In this document: positions 1-8,454 of the stretch, one piece after another
Layout of the letters: each line of letters begins with the position of its first letter
Numbering within the stretch: position 1 is the first letter of the stretch
NCBI GenBank assembly: GCA_016190695.1
Contig: JACPQC010000023.1
Span: forward strand, 48,876-112,875
Length of the DNA: 64,000 bases
Reading direction: 5' to 3'
Origin: Chloroflexota bacterium
GTDB lineage: Bacteria > Chloroflexota > Dehalococcoidia > Dehalococcoidales > RBG-16-60-22
The notes under the pieces: generated by a model
Databases searched by the model: none
The model's input: the letters and a program-made list of their open reading frames with translations, nothing else
Told to the model about the DNA's origin: nothing
Program-made: the position numbers and the translations under genes

Positions 1-244
1 GGAACGACAGAACCATCCCGTTTGCGTATCTGGCTAACCGGACTCATGTCGGCCTCCAACTTTGGGCAAACCGCCCTATAATCCCATTTTCCGCCGTTGC
101 CCGCCGGGTGTCAATACGTCTTCTTACAATTGCGGAAATCCGTCAGAAGTGTGAGCAAAATCATATACAGCCGCCGGACAACAAAATATGCTTAGTATAA
201 GGCCAGGATATCAAAGACGCCTCTCCGGCGGAAAGGAAGGCGAT

Positions 245-1591
245 ATGCCTGTAAAAACAGAGGAACTGGTCCTCGACCTGCCCGAAATGGAAAGCGAAGA
301 AACAGCTTTCCCTTCGGAAGAGGGCGAAGTCGACCGGAGCATAGTAGCTATATATCTCGCCGAGTCAGGCCAGACCCCTTTGCTCACCGGCGCCAAGGAG
401 CGGTTGCTGGCCAGCCGCATCGAGGAAAGCAAGTACCTGCTGCTGCTCGAACGGGAGTGGGCCGCCCGGTCGGGGAGATCGCCGGAACCAGCGGACCTGG
501 TGCTCTACCTGGGCGAACGCCTCAGCCGGGCGCACCGGCTCTTTGAAGAGGTATGCCGATCCCGCGGGGTTGATGGCCCCCTAGCCGCCCGGATGACCTC
601 CCCTTCGGTGCGCCAGGTACTGGATGGCAACCTTGAGCCTGAGGTGATAAACAGTCTCGCCGAGGCCACCGGCGCTAAACTGGGCCTGACCGCCAGGGCC
701 ATAGTCCGGCTCTCTGCAGAAAGCCGCCTGATGCCCTGGCATATCCTGCCGGATTTCAGCTCCCTGCCTGAACTGAAAGACTGGCTGTACTCTCCAGAAG
801 GGCAGCATCAGCTAAAAGAGAGAGAACGCCAGATTGCCGCACACTTCGAAGCCGTAAAGGAAAGGGCCAGGGAGGCCAGGGACCTCTTTGTCAGGGCCAA
901 CCTGCGCCTGGTCATCAACATCGCCAAGAAGTATCTCCGGCGGGGCATGCCTTTTCTCGACCTCATCCAGGAGGGGAACATGGGTCTGATCCGGGCGGTG
1001 GACAAGTTTGATTACCGCCGGGGCTACAAGTTCAGCACCTACGCTATCTGGTGGGTGCGCCAGGCCATCACCCGCTCCATCGCCGACCAGTCCCGCAACG
1101 TGCGCCTGCCGGTACACATGGTGGACGCCATTGCCAGGCTCAACCGGGTCCGGCAGCGGTTGTCACAGCAGCTTTGCCGCCAGCCCAGCACCGGGGAGCT
1201 TGCCTCCGCCATGAATGTTTCGCCCGACCGCATTGAGATGTTGCTCGAGGCCGGCTCCAGGGAGCCTGTATCCCTGGAAACCCTGGTCAGCGAAGATGAT
1301 GATACCGAGCTTGCTGACATGATAAGAGATGATAGGGCGCCGTCACCGGACTCGGTGGCCACCAGGGAAGTGCTTAGAGAGCAGCTTATGAAGATTCTGG
1401 ACTCGCTTTCCTGCCGGGAGCGACAGGTCATCGAACTGAGGTTCGGCCTGGGACAGGACAGCGACAAGACCCTGGAAGAAGTGGGGCAGAAGCTGGGACT
1501 GACCAGGGAGCGGATCCGCCAGATAGAACGTGAAGCGCTGAGCAAGATGCGCCATCCCAGCCGGAGCCGCCAGTTGCTGGGCTATCTATAG
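245..1591 (+). CDS. rpoD: RNA polymerase sigma factor, RpoD/SigA family
   Basis: Group 1/2 sigma-70 factor of 448 aa that directs core RNA polymerase to -10/-35 promoters. Region 1.2 ([14 protein letters not shown]) lies near residues 32-50. It is followed by a non-conserved stretch of about 150 residues, then region 2 (about 215-290, with [30 protein letters not shown] and the -10 melting segment [19 protein letters not shown]), region 3, and region 4 with the -35 HTH ([16 protein letters not shown]) near the C-terminus. An in-frame ATG exists at 188, but the ATG at 245 is preceded by GGAAAGGAAGG at good spacing, so I use it. Monocistronic. Sequence features strongly support a sigma-70 protein; whether it is the primary factor cannot be told from the window alone. 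Confidence 0.93.
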   Translation: MPVKTEELVLDLPEMESEETAFPSEEGEVDRSIVAIYLAESGQTPLLTGAKERLLASRIEESKYLLLLEREWAARSGRSPEPADLVLYLGERLSRAHRLFEEVCRSRGVDGPLAARMTSPSVRQVLDGNLEPEVINSLAEATGAKLGLTARAIVRLSAESRLMPWHILPDFSSLPELKDWLYSPEGQHQLKERERQIAAHFEAVKERAREARDLFVRANLRLVINIAKKYLRRGMPFLDLIQEGNMGLIRAVDKFDYRRGYKFSTYAIWWVRQAITRSIADQSRNVRLPVHMVDAIARLNRVRQRLSQQLCRQPSTGELASAMNVSPDRIEMLLEAGSREPVSLETLVSEDDDTELADMIRDDRAPSPDSVATREVLREQLMKILDSLSCRERQVIELRFGLGQDSDKTLEEVGQKLGLTRERIRQIEREALSKMRHPSRSRQLLGYL

Positions 1592-1729
1592 CGCCTAGCA
1601 CCTTGTAACACAATCTATTTCGTATCAATGCTATGCCCTGTCATTGGAGCCATCCCGCCTCAAGCGGGAGGCTTCAGCCTTCAGGCCGAGCCTTCAGGCC
1701 GAGGCCCGAGTTCAGCCGAGGGCATGGCA

Positions 1730-1780
1730 ATCTCACATTATACGGATTGCCACGTCGCCTTCGGCTCCTCGCAATGACAG
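1730..1780. repeat. Non-coding palindromic repeat (GCAATGACA type)
   Basis: Between the sigma gene and infB the sequence contains GGCAATC, then GATTGCC about 12 nt later, then a GC-rich segment ending CTCCTCGCAATGACA. This resembles the intergenic 'cattgcgaggag' palindromes common in many bacterial genomes. Just upstream (about 1676-1715) the unit CTTCAGGCCGAG is repeated imperfectly, and a 6-bp hairpin TCCCGC/GCGGGA lies at 1653-1669. No gene is visible in 1592-1798. Confidence 0.5.
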
Positions 1781-1798
1781 TTTAAGTGTTACTGCGTA

Positions 1799-3562
1799 CT
1801 AATCCTCTTTCACGCGCTTCAGGCTGTAGAATTCCATGACGTCACCCACCTGGAAGTCCTTGAAATTCTCCAGCAGTACCCCGGCCTCGTTCCCGGCGGA
1901 GACCTCTCTTACCACATCTTTGTACCGCTTCAGGCTGGACACGGAGGACTCGACCAGCACCTTGTCCCCGCGCCGCACCTTCACCAATGCGCCCAGCCTG
2001 ACCTTGCCGTCGGCGACGCGGACTCCGGCCACCCGTCCACCTTTTGCAATAGTGAAAATAGCGATGACCTCACCCCGCCCCTCGACCACCTCCACATATT
2101 TGGGCACTACCATGCCCTTCATTACTTTGGTGATATCGTCAGTAAGGTCATAGATGACATTGTAGTAGCGGATGTCCACCCCTTCGCGCCGGGCAAGCTG
2201 CCTGGCCACGGGGTCGGCGCTGACGCCGAAGCCGAGGATTATGCCGCGGGAGACCATCGCCAGCATCACGTCGCTCTCGGTGACGTTTCCGGTGCCAGCA
2301 TGGAGCAGCTTAGTCCGCACTTCATCTGCCTTAAGCTGCTCCAACGAGGCCCTGATGACCTCTATGCTGCCCTGGACATCGGCCTTAAGGATAATGTTAA
2401 GCTCCTTGACCTGTCCTGTCCTGACCTGTTCCAGGAGGCTGACCGTTCCCGCCGGGGCTGGCTGTCGCTCTATCTCCCGCCGCCGCTTTTCCACGAGGCC
2501 CTTGGCCGCCTCTTCATCAGCCACCACCGCGAATGAATCTCCCACCTGGGGGACGCTGTTCAGCCCCAGCAGTTCCACCGGGTCAGACGGCTCGGCGTGA
2601 TTCACCCGTTTGCCCAGGTAGTTGAGCATAGCCCTTATCCGGCCCCAGGCCAGGCCGGCCACCACCACGCTGCCCACTTTCACCATGCCGTCCCTCACCA
2701 GGACGGTAGCCAGCGGCCCCATGCTCTTGTCCAGCCGGGCCTCTATCACCACCCCCTCCGCCGGCCTCGACGGTGTCGCCCGAAGCTCTTCCATTTCGGC
2801 TACCAGGAGCAGGCTCTCCAGCAGGTCCGGTATGCCGGTCTTCTCTTTGGCTGAGATGGGCACGCACAAAGTCTGGCCACCCCACTCCTCGATTATCAGC
2901 CCGGCATCGGCTAACTGCTGTTTGACCCTCTGCTGGTTGGCCTCAGGCTTGTCGATCTTGTTGATGGCCACCACGATGGGAATACCGGCCGCCCGGCAGT
3001 GGCTTATCGCCTCCAGGGTCTGCGGCATCACCCCGTCATCAGCAGCCACCACCAGCACGGCGATGTCCGCTATCTGCGCTCCGCGGGCGCGCATGGAGGT
3101 AAAGGCCTCATGGCCGGGAGTATCCAGGAAGGTTATCTTCTGGCTGTCCGCCATCGCCTGGTAAGCGCCGATGTGCTGTGTTATCGCCCCCGGCTCAAGC
3201 GCCGCCACATTGGTCTGCCTGATGGCGTCGAGCAGCTTGGTCTTGCCGTGGTCAACATGTCCCATGACCACCACCACCGGCGGCCTTGCTTGAAGACCGG
3301 CTCCGGCAGGGCGTTGCCGCCCCCTGACCCCGGCCAGCCGCCCGGGACGCCGGCGCGCCTCGTAGCCAAGAACAGCCGCCACTTTTGCAGCGACCTCGGC
3401 ATCGATGACATGGTTGATGCCGGCCATGACGCCGAGCCGCATCAACTGCTTGATGACCTCCACTGCCTCCACGTGCAGTAGCTCAGCCAGGTGACGAACG
3501 GTAATAGTGTCAGGTATCTCAACCCTTCCCCTGGCCTGTTCATCAACCTTGTCCGCAGCCAT
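1799..3562 (-). CDS. infB: Translation initiation factor IF-2
   Basis: GTPase of 587 aa that delivers fMet-tRNA to the 30S subunit and promotes subunit joining. An IF2_N domain (TVRHLAELLHVEAVEVIKQL) lies near residues 20-60. The G domain carries GHVDHGKTK (P-loop), DTPGHEAF (G3), NKIDKP (G4) and SAKEKTG (G5), followed by domains II-IV to the C-terminus. The long low-complexity N-terminus of proteobacterial IF-2 is absent, giving a compact form as in Thermus-like and Chloroflexota proteins. A GTG at 3589 could extend it by 9 aa, but the ATG at 3562 has AAGGGGT at correct spacing. It stands alone rather than in a nusA-infB-rbfA operon, so regulation probably comes from the promoter at 3602-3630. 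Confidence 0.95.
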   Translation of the reverse strand: MAADKVDEQARGRVEIPDTITVRHLAELLHVEAVEVIKQLMRLGVMAGINHVIDAEVAAKVAAVLGYEARRRPGRLAGVRGRQRPAGAGLQARPPVVVVMGHVDHGKTKLLDAIRQTNVAALEPGAITQHIGAYQAMADSQKITFLDTPGHEAFTSMRARGAQIADIAVLVVAADDGVMPQTLEAISHCRAAGIPIVVAINKIDKPEANQQRVKQQLADAGLIIEEWGGQTLCVPISAKEKTGIPDLLESLLLVAEMEELRATPSRPAEGVVIEARLDKSMGPLATVLVRDGMVKVGSVVVAGLAWGRIRAMLNYLGKRVNHAEPSDPVELLGLNSVPQVGDSFAVVADEEAAKGLVEKRRREIERQPAPAGTVSLLEQVRTGQVKELNIILKADVQGSIEVIRASLEQLKADEVRTKLLHAGTGNVTESDVMLAMVSRGIILGFGVSADPVARQLARREGVDIRYYNVIYDLTDDITKVMKGMVVPKYVEVVEGRGEVIAIFTIAKGGRVAGVRVADGKVRLGALVKVRRGDKVLVESSVSSLKRYKDVVREVSAGNEAGVLLENFKDFQVGDVMEFYSLKRVKED

Positions 3563-3601
3563 AGCCCACCCCTTGGACCTGGTTAGCACCTCTTCAATCT
3601 A

Positions 3602-3630
3602 ATAATAGTCCAAATTAAAGCCACTGCCAA
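3602..3630 (-). promoter_or_regulatory. Sigma-70 promoter of infB
   Basis: On the minus strand TTGGCA, a 17-bp spacer and TATTAT lie about 40 nt before the infB start. Predicted from sequence only. Confidence 0.6.
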
Positions 3631-3757
3631 TAGGCAGACCTGCAATCACAGGCAGAGCGTGGTCAATTCACTAAAATTTAACGCGGGGAAGGCCGGGGGG
3701 GGATGCGTCCGGGGATTTGGCGGCCAGGTCAGCGGGGGCGCGGGGGCTGATACAACC

Positions 3758-4363
3758 TTAGAAACCCAGGTCGATCAGGTCAAGCAAGCTCAGGCCGCGC
3801 AGGATCATGCTGACGGCAATGGCTGCCAGCAGCAGGCTGAAAACGCTGGATACCGCCCTCAGCCCCCCCTGCCCCAGGAAGTGCACGATGGCGTTGCCCG
3901 CCATGAAAATGGTCCAGGCCAGGAACATGTTCAGGATAAAGGCAATCAGGACAATGGGAGGCTGGTGCTGGGTTATCAGCAGCAATAGCGTGGTCACCGT
4001 GGCCGGGCCGACCAGCAGCGGCGTTCCGATGGGGACCACCGCCATCATCTCCTCCCGGTTTGCCCCCTCCACAATCTGGCCGGTGAGAATGTACTTTATC
4101 GAAACGATCAGCAGGACGAGACCACCGGCGATGGCGAACGCCCCCACCGATATCCCCATGATGTCAAGCACCAGTTGGCCCAGGAACAGGAAGGCCAGCC
4201 CAACCACCACCGCGGTAATGGTGGCTATATTGATCAGCCGGATGCGCTCCCGGCGGGTTATGCCTTCGCTGAGCGCCAGCATTATGGGAAGGTTCCCCAG
4301 GGCATCGATGACAATGAAAAGGGGAACAAAGGTCAATACCAGGGATTGCAACAGGTCAGACAT
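3758..4363 (-). CDS. MarC family (UPF0056) integral membrane protein
   Basis: Hydrophobic protein of 201 aa with six predicted membrane segments and the MarC-family signatures FVPLFIVIDALGNLPIML at the N-terminus and GTPLLVGPATVTTLLLL in the second half. The family is widespread and of unclear transport function; the name from multiple antibiotic resistance is historical. The open frame extends to 4438, but the first 25 residues are polar and unlike the family, and ATG 4363 (MSDLLQSLVLTF) gives the usual length of about 200 aa. A promoter at 4392-4420 lies just upstream of this start. Transcribed alone; the downstream neighbour infB is on the same strand but has its own promoter. Confidence 0.85.
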   Translation of the reverse strand: MSDLLQSLVLTFVPLFIVIDALGNLPIMLALSEGITRRERIRLINIATITAVVVGLAFLFLGQLVLDIMGISVGAFAIAGGLVLLIVSIKYILTGQIVEGANREEMMAVVPIGTPLLVGPATVTTLLLLITQHQPPIVLIAFILNMFLAWTIFMAGNAIVHFLGQGGLRAVSSVFSLLLAAIAVSMILRGLSLLDLIDLGF

Positions 4364-4391
4364 CTTCTTTACCCTGTACTGCCACTGCCCT

Positions 4392-4420
4392 ATCTTAGAT
4401 TGACCGGGGTGGTTTGTCAA
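4392..4420 (-). promoter_or_regulatory. Sigma-70 promoter of the marC-like gene
   Basis: TTGACA, 17-bp spacer and TAAGAT on the minus strand, about 28 nt before the chosen ATG at 4363. This supports the shorter start. Confidence 0.6.
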
Positions 4421-4500
4421 CCACAGTCGCCGTTTCACTGAGCCAGTGCTGGGGAGTGGGCCTATCAGGGTGATGAAAAACTGTGGAAGATGTTTCGTCT

Positions 4501-4608
4501 CCCTTTCGTAAAGGGAGATAAGAGAGGGATTTTGAGATTACGAAATCCCCCTTCCGTCCCCCTTTTTCAAAGGGGGAAACTCTTCAAAGTCTTTTTCAGC
4601 ATCCTGCT
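4501..4608 (-). repeat. Dispersed repeat of about 100 bp, copy 1
   Basis: Read on the minus strand this begins AGCAGGATGCTGAAAAAGAC and continues through TTTGAAGAGTTTCCCCC, a short A/T loop, GGGGGACGGAAGGGGG and an internal AAATCCCTCTC. The same order of blocks is found on the plus strand at 61611-61711. The C5/G5 arms make a strong hairpin. It is non-coding. Confidence 0.75.
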
Positions 4609-4611
4609 ATA

Positions 4612-4959
4612 GCGGCCCGCATGAAACATTTTACCGGCGGAAAGCCCAAGCGAATGAGACAAATGTCACAGAATAGGTATCAGGCGTTTCCTAAAATGAT
4701 ATGACAAAAAGAAATAAGAAGCGGGGAGGTTGTTCTGAGGAATAGTAAATTACCAAGTCCACGAGATGGATATGAGGTTTTCCGGCGGGAAGCTGCCGAA
4801 GGTCCCCAAGTTTCTCGCAAAAGCAGGGGATATCTGTAAAGAACCCCATCTGGCGCTGGTAGTCAGAAGGGAGAAATAAGGGACGAAGCAAAGAGTAGAC
4901 TTCATACGAAAAAGGTATGCGGTCCACTCTCCGAAAACTTCCCGCCGGGCGTTATTTGG
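4612..4959. other. Intergenic region without a recognisable gene
   Basis: Only very short frames occur here, for example 4621-4704 (27 codons) and 4772-4879 (35 codons) on the plus strand. Both contain a similar F-[ST]-G-G-K string after a Met-basic start, but neither has a ribosome binding site. A minus-strand frame at 4691-4927 looks random. Base composition is more A/T-rich than the neighbouring genes. Confidence 0.4.
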
Positions 4960-4979
4960 GGGGCCGTAAAAGCGGCCCC
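4960..4979 (+). terminator. Possible rho-independent terminator hairpin
   Basis: Perfect 7-bp stem GGGGCCG/CGGCCCC with a TAAAAG loop, followed by TAATTGTTATT. The T-rich tail overlaps the -35 box of the next promoter, so the hairpin may insulate the kinase gene from upstream transcription. Confidence 0.45.
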
Positions 4980-4982
4980 TAA

Positions 4983-5011
4983 TTGTTATTTCGGAGATAT
5001 CCCTTTATAAT
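4983..5011 (+). promoter_or_regulatory. Promoter of the UPF0200 kinase gene (leaderless)
   Basis: TTGTTA, 17-bp spacer, TATAAT. The -10 box ends 9 nt before the ATG at 5021 and there is no Shine-Dalgarno, so the transcript would start at or within about 3 nt of the start codon. Confidence 0.65.
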
Positions 5012-5020
5012 GTTGGCAGC

Positions 5021-5587
5021 ATGAAAGTAGTCGCCCTGGTCGGCATGCCCGGGTCAGGCAAGTCAGAGGTAGCCGGCTTTTTTGAAAGCGTTGGTTATAT
5101 CAGGGTCCGCTTTGGCGACATCACCGACCTGGAAGTAAGGAAACGCGGCCTGGAACTCAATGAGGCCAACGAGCGGCGGGTCCGTGAGTTGCTCAGGCAG
5201 GAGCACGGCATGGCCGCCTATGCCCTGCTTAATCTCCCCAGGATCGATTCAGCCCGCGAACAGTCAAATGTGGTCGTTGACGGGCTTTACTCCTGGGAGG
5301 AGTATCTTCTCCTCAAGCAGTACTATGACGCCGCGTTCATGGTCATCGCGGTGTGGTCTTCGCCCCGGACGCGGTACTCCCGCCTGGCCCGCCGCGCCCG
5401 CCGGCCACTGAACCCTGAGGAAGCGGTCAGCCGCGACCATGCCGAGATAGAGAGGGTCAACAAGGGCGGGCCTATCGCCATGGCCGATTACACCCTTCTC
5501 AATGAGTCTTCGCTGGAAGACCTGAAAAAGCAGGCGGAAAGGATCATCTCTGAATTAAATGGACAAGCCGACCAGACCCGGTATTGA
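5021..5587 (+). CDS. P-loop nucleotide kinase, UPF0200/dephospho-CoA-kinase-like
   Basis: Protein of 188 aa with an N-terminal Walker A (LVGMPGSGKSEVA, residues about 6-18) and adenylate-kinase-like architecture: a lid-like Arg cluster (RTRYSRLARRARRPL) after a VIAVWSSP strand near residues 110-135. It matches the UPF0200 group, archaeal/Chloroflexota proteins related to dephospho-CoA kinase whose substrate is not certain. The last 29 nt overlap the next gene, a dCMP deaminase, so the two are translationally coupled. That pairing suggests, but does not prove, a nucleotide substrate. Start chosen at the ATG 9 nt after a TATAAT box; no ribosome binding site is present. Confidence 0.75.
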   Translation: MKVVALVGMPGSGKSEVAGFFESVGYIRVRFGDITDLEVRKRGLELNEANERRVRELLRQEHGMAAYALLNLPRIDSAREQSNVVVDGLYSWEEYLLLKQYYDAAFMVIAVWSSPRTRYSRLARRARRPLNPEEAVSRDHAEIERVNKGGPIAMADYTLLNESSLEDLKKQAERIISELNGQADQTRY

Positions 5588-6041
5588 CCAGTACTTTCTG
5601 AAGATCGCCGCGGTGGTGGCCGAGCGGGCTACCTGCCACCGGCATCACGTTGGGGCCGTAGCGGTGCGTGACAAGTACATCCTGACCACGGGATATAACG
5701 GCGCTCCGTCAGGGGCGAAGGACTGCCTGGAGCTGGGCTGTCTTCGAGACGAGCTGGGGATACCGTCGGGGACAAGACACGAAATTTGCCGGGGCATCCA
5801 CGCCGAACAAAACGTGATAATCCAGGCCGGGCTTCACGGCGTCAGCCTCGCCGGGAGCACCATCTACGCCACCCACACCCCCTGCGTCCTCTGCGCCAAG
5901 ATGCTGGTCAACGCCAGGATAAAGCGCTTTGTCACCTTCGGCAAGTACAACGACGGCGAGTTTGTCGCCCTGTTCAGGGAGGCCGGAATCGAGCTTGAGC
6001 GGATGGACCGGCCTTCTACCCAGATAACTTTCCTGGACTGA
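5559..6041 (+). CDS. Deoxycytidylate (dCMP) deaminase, ComEB-type
   Basis: Zinc-dependent deaminase of 160 aa converting dCMP to dUMP for thymidylate synthesis in the cytoplasm. The zinc and proton-shuttle motif HAEQN (within ICRGIHAEQNVI, about residue 80) and the PCVLCAKML motif (PCxxC, about residue 107) are intact. The N-terminal TCHRHHVGAVAVRDKYILTTGYNGAPSG is typical of dCMP deaminases (ComEB family), with an extra-cysteine segment DCLELGCLRDELGI usually found in this group. Overlaps the 3' end of the kinase gene by 29 nt and stops 5 nt short of the convergent transketolase gene. Confidence 0.92.
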   Translation: MDKPTRPGIDQYFLKIAAVVAERATCHRHHVGAVAVRDKYILTTGYNGAPSGAKDCLELGCLRDELGIPSGTRHEICRGIHAEQNVIIQAGLHGVSLAGSTIYATHTPCVLCAKMLVNARIKRFVTFGKYNDGEFVALFREAGIELERMDRPSTQITFLD

Positions 6042-6046
6042 CCGGC

Positions 6047-6988
6047 TCAGGCCTTGCGTCCCGCCACCGAGCGCACCGCCTCAGCTATGTCCCGCCTGGT
6101 CAGCCCGTGCTTTTCCAGGAGCTGGGCGGCGGTTCCTGACTTGGCGTAGGCGTCTTTCAAGCCCACGAACTCGATGGGAACGGGCCTGCTCCTGGCAGTC
6201 AACCGGGCCACCATGCTGCCCAGCCCGCCATGCTCCAGGTGTTCCTCGGCGGTGACAATAGCCCCGGTCTCAATCGCAGCCTGAAGCACAGCCGCCTCGT
6301 CTATCGGTTTCAGCGTGGACATGTTCAACACGCGGCAGTCTATGCCCTCAGCGGCCAGGGTTGCCGCCGCCTCAAGGGCCGGGGCCACCATCAGTCCCAG
6401 GGCGATGATGGTCACGTCACCGCCATCCCGCAGGGTCACCGCTTTGCCGATGTTGAAGGGACGCTCTTCAGGAAAGACCAGCGGCAGTTTGGCCCGGCAC
6501 AAACGGATGAAGACCGGGCCCTGATGCGCCGCCGCCGCCCTGACCGCCTGGGCCGTCTCATGGGCGTCAGCGGGCACGATGACAGTGAAGCCGGGCAGCG
6601 AGCAGATGAGTGCCAGGTCCTCGACGGCATGGTGTGAGCCGCCATCCTCGCCGACGCTGATGCCGCCATGAGTAGCAACCAGCTTGACGTTGAGCCGGGG
6701 CTGGGCGATGCTCATGCGCACCTGGTCGAAGCAGCGCCCCGGCAAGAAGACGGCAAAGCTGCTGGCGAAAGGGAGCTTCCCCGATGCGGCCAGCCCGGCG
6801 GCGATGCTCACCATGTTCTGCTCGGCGACGCCGCAATCGAAAAAGCGGGAGGGAAACTCGCTGGCAAAGAGGGAAGTCATCGTCGATTTGGCCAGGTCGG
6901 CGTCGAGGACGACTATATCAGGGTTGGCCTGCCCCAGTTCCACCAGGGTCCTGCCATAGGCATCCCTGAGAGAGGCCTCTGCCGGCAT
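6047..6988 (-). CDS. Transketolase, C-terminal subunit
   Basis: 313-aa second half of a split transketolase (pyrimidine-binding and C-terminal domains), acting in the non-oxidative pentose phosphate pathway. Pyr domain near residues 5-170 (VVLDADLAKST, FDCGVAEQNMVSIAAGLAASGK with the Glu that activates thiamine diphosphate, THGGISVGEDGGSHH); transketolase C domain in residues about 185-300 (EHLEHGGLGSMVARL). It starts one base after the stop of the N-terminal subunit, with AAGGAG inside the end of that gene, so the pair is translationally coupled and forms the alpha2beta2 enzyme. Related 1-deoxyxylulose-5-phosphate synthase is excluded by the split and by the motif set. Confidence 0.93.
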   Translation of the reverse strand: MPAEASLRDAYGRTLVELGQANPDIVVLDADLAKSTMTSLFASEFPSRFFDCGVAEQNMVSIAAGLAASGKLPFASSFAVFLPGRCFDQVRMSIAQPRLNVKLVATHGGISVGEDGGSHHAVEDLALICSLPGFTVIVPADAHETAQAVRAAAAHQGPVFIRLCRAKLPLVFPEERPFNIGKAVTLRDGGDVTIIALGLMVAPALEAAATLAAEGIDCRVLNMSTLKPIDEAAVLQAAIETGAIVTAEEHLEHGGLGSMVARLTARSRPVPIEFVGLKDAYAKSGTAAQLLEKHGLTRRDIAEAVRSVAGRKA

Positions 6989-6989
6989 A

Positions 6990-7877
6990 CTATGCCAGCT
7001 CCTTCAGCGCCTGCTCTACCTGGGCGGGGGTGGGTGCCTTGCCGTGAAAATCTACATTGTTTTCCATGAAGCTGACCCCTTTGCCCTTCACCGTGTGGGC
7101 GATGATGACGGCGGGGACTTCCGCCTGGCTGGCCTCCTCCAGAGCGCCGAGGAGCTGGCCGATATCGTGGCCGTCGACCTCGATGACGCGCCAGCCGAAG
7201 GCCCGCCATTTCTGGTCCAGGGGACTGAGGTTCATAACGTCACGGTTCCAGCCGTCTATCTGCAGCCCGTTGTTGTCCACGATGGCCACCAGGTTGTCCA
7301 GCCGGAAATGGGCCGCAGCCATGGCCGCCTCCCAGACCTGGCCTTCGTCGCACTCGCCGTCGCCGAGCAAGACGCAGACCCGGTAGTCTTTCCGGTCAAG
7401 CCGTCCGGCCAGGGCCATGCCGGTGCCGAAAGATAGCCCCTGGCCCAGGCTGCCAGAGGACATCTCAACCCCCGGAGTGCAGGTGCGGTCAGCGTGACCC
7501 TGCAGCCGGCTTCCGGGCTGTCGTAATGTGCGTAGCTCTGCTACGGGGAAATAGCCACACTCGGCCAGCGCCGCATACAGCGCCGGGGCCGAATGCCCCT
7601 TGCTGAGGATGAACCGGTCCCGGTCCGGCCAGTCCGGCTCTGCGGGCCGGTGCCGCAGCCAGGCGAAATAGAGCGCGGTGAGGATATCCGCAGCGGACAA
7701 AGAGCCGCCGGGATGGCCGCTGCCCGCCTCGCCGATCATGGTAATGATATGCCGCCTCAGCCTCCTGGCCGTCTCTTTCAAGGTGGCTACAGACAGGCCA
7801 TCCTTGACCGGCGCCACGCCCGGGGTAGCGACGTCTACCGGGGATACCAGCGATGGCTTGCTGAACTGAGCTGGCAA
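6990..7877 (-). CDS. Transketolase, N-terminal subunit
   Basis: 295-aa thiamine-diphosphate-binding half of transketolase. Motifs: GEAGSGHPGGSLSAADILTALYF near residue 45, DRFILSKGHSAPALYAALAE, GSLGQGLSFGTGMALAGRLD, and the ThDP/Mg motif GDGECDEGQVWEAAMAA...NLVAIVDNNGLQIDG near residues 170-205. The start is TTG at 7877, preceded by GGGAGCGG. It is the first gene of a two-gene operon with the C-terminal subunit, transcribed from 7907-7935. About 25 N-terminal residues precede the conserved fold. Split transketolases are common in Chloroflexota, archaea and clostridia. Confidence 0.93.
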   Translation of the reverse strand: MPAQFSKPSLVSPVDVATPGVAPVKDGLSVATLKETARRLRRHIITMIGEAGSGHPGGSLSAADILTALYFAWLRHRPAEPDWPDRDRFILSKGHSAPALYAALAECGYFPVAELRTLRQPGSRLQGHADRTCTPGVEMSSGSLGQGLSFGTGMALAGRLDRKDYRVCVLLGDGECDEGQVWEAAMAAAHFRLDNLVAIVDNNGLQIDGWNRDVMNLSPLDQKWRAFGWRVIEVDGHDIGQLLGALEEASQAEVPAVIIAHTVKGKGVSFMENNVDFHGKAPTPAQVEQALKELA

Positions 7878-7906
7878 AAACCGCTCCCTCGTAAAATAGC
7901 TGGATT

Positions 7907-7935
7907 ATTATACAACGGCGAGCGCGATATGTCCA
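7907..7935 (-). promoter_or_regulatory. Sigma-70 promoter of the transketolase operon
   Basis: TGGACA, 17-bp spacer, TATAAT on the minus strand, 29 nt upstream of the TTG start. Confidence 0.65.
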
Positions 7936-7997
7936 GCTATCGTTTCTGCACAGCCCCGGTCTCCCATACCAGCTCTTCCGGCCTGTGCGCCGGCTTT

Positions 7998-8408
7998 TTA
8001 TGATGAGTCCTTGCCCTCGATAAGCCCGCAAACCAGACCTGGGGCGGCTCCCGCCGTTTCCAGCTTCCGGTACCTCTCCAGGAGCTCATCGCGGAAGGCA
8101 AGCATCCTGTCTATCCTGTCGTTCAGCTCATCGAGGTGCATCTTCGTCAACCTCTTCACTTCCTCGCAGGGCAGGTTTCCCCCCGCCCGTATCGCGAGCA
8201 GCGCCTTTATCTCATCGAGGGAAAACCCGAAACGCTTCGCCTTCTGGATGAACTGCAACCGCTCCTCGTGCTCGCTGGAATAGACGCGGTACCGGTTCCC
8301 GGCCCTGGCAGGCGGCGGAAGCAGCCCCAGACCCTCATAGTAACGAATCGTGTGAGCCGGTATTCCCAGTCTCCGGCTTAGCTCGCCGATAAGGACCGAG
8401 TCTTTCAT
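7998..8408 (-). CDS. MerR family transcriptional regulator
   Basis: 136-aa regulator with an N-terminal winged-helix domain (LIGELSRRLGIPAHTIRYYEGLGLLPPPAR; then NRYRVYSSEHEERLQFIQKAKRFGFSLDEIKALL) and a C-terminal dimerisation helix. A cysteine at the start of that helix (GGNLPCEEVKRL, near residue 80) sits where ZntR/PbrR/CadR-type sensors hold a metal ligand, and one more cysteine (GLVCGL) lies near the C-terminus. That suggests a metal or thiol-reactive inducer, but the full Cys set of MerR or ArsR is not present. ATG 8408 follows AAGGAGGCGCG; the frame is open further upstream without a ribosome site. It is the second gene after the thioredoxin-fold gene, 46 nt apart, behind a MerR-type promoter, so it is probably autoregulated. 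Confidence 0.88.
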   Translation of the reverse strand: MKDSVLIGELSRRLGIPAHTIRYYEGLGLLPPPARAGNRYRVYSSEHEERLQFIQKAKRFGFSLDEIKALLAIRAGGNLPCEEVKRLTKMHLDELNDRIDRMLAFRDELLERYRKLETAGAAPGLVCGLIEGKDSS

Positions 8409-8454
8409 CGCGCCTCCTTCTCCGGGGAGCGGTCCCGACGCCCCCCGGACCACA

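Noticed and set aside
4691..4927. 78-codon minus-strand frame and two tiny plus-strand frames in the 4.6-4.9 kb gap
   Set aside because: No ribosome site, no recognisable motif, and composition like non-coding DNA; kept only as a note in the intergenic entry.
6047..7877. Split transketolase as a broken gene
   Set aside because: Two adjacent genes for the N- and C-terminal halves are a normal arrangement in many lineages; both halves are intact and coupled.
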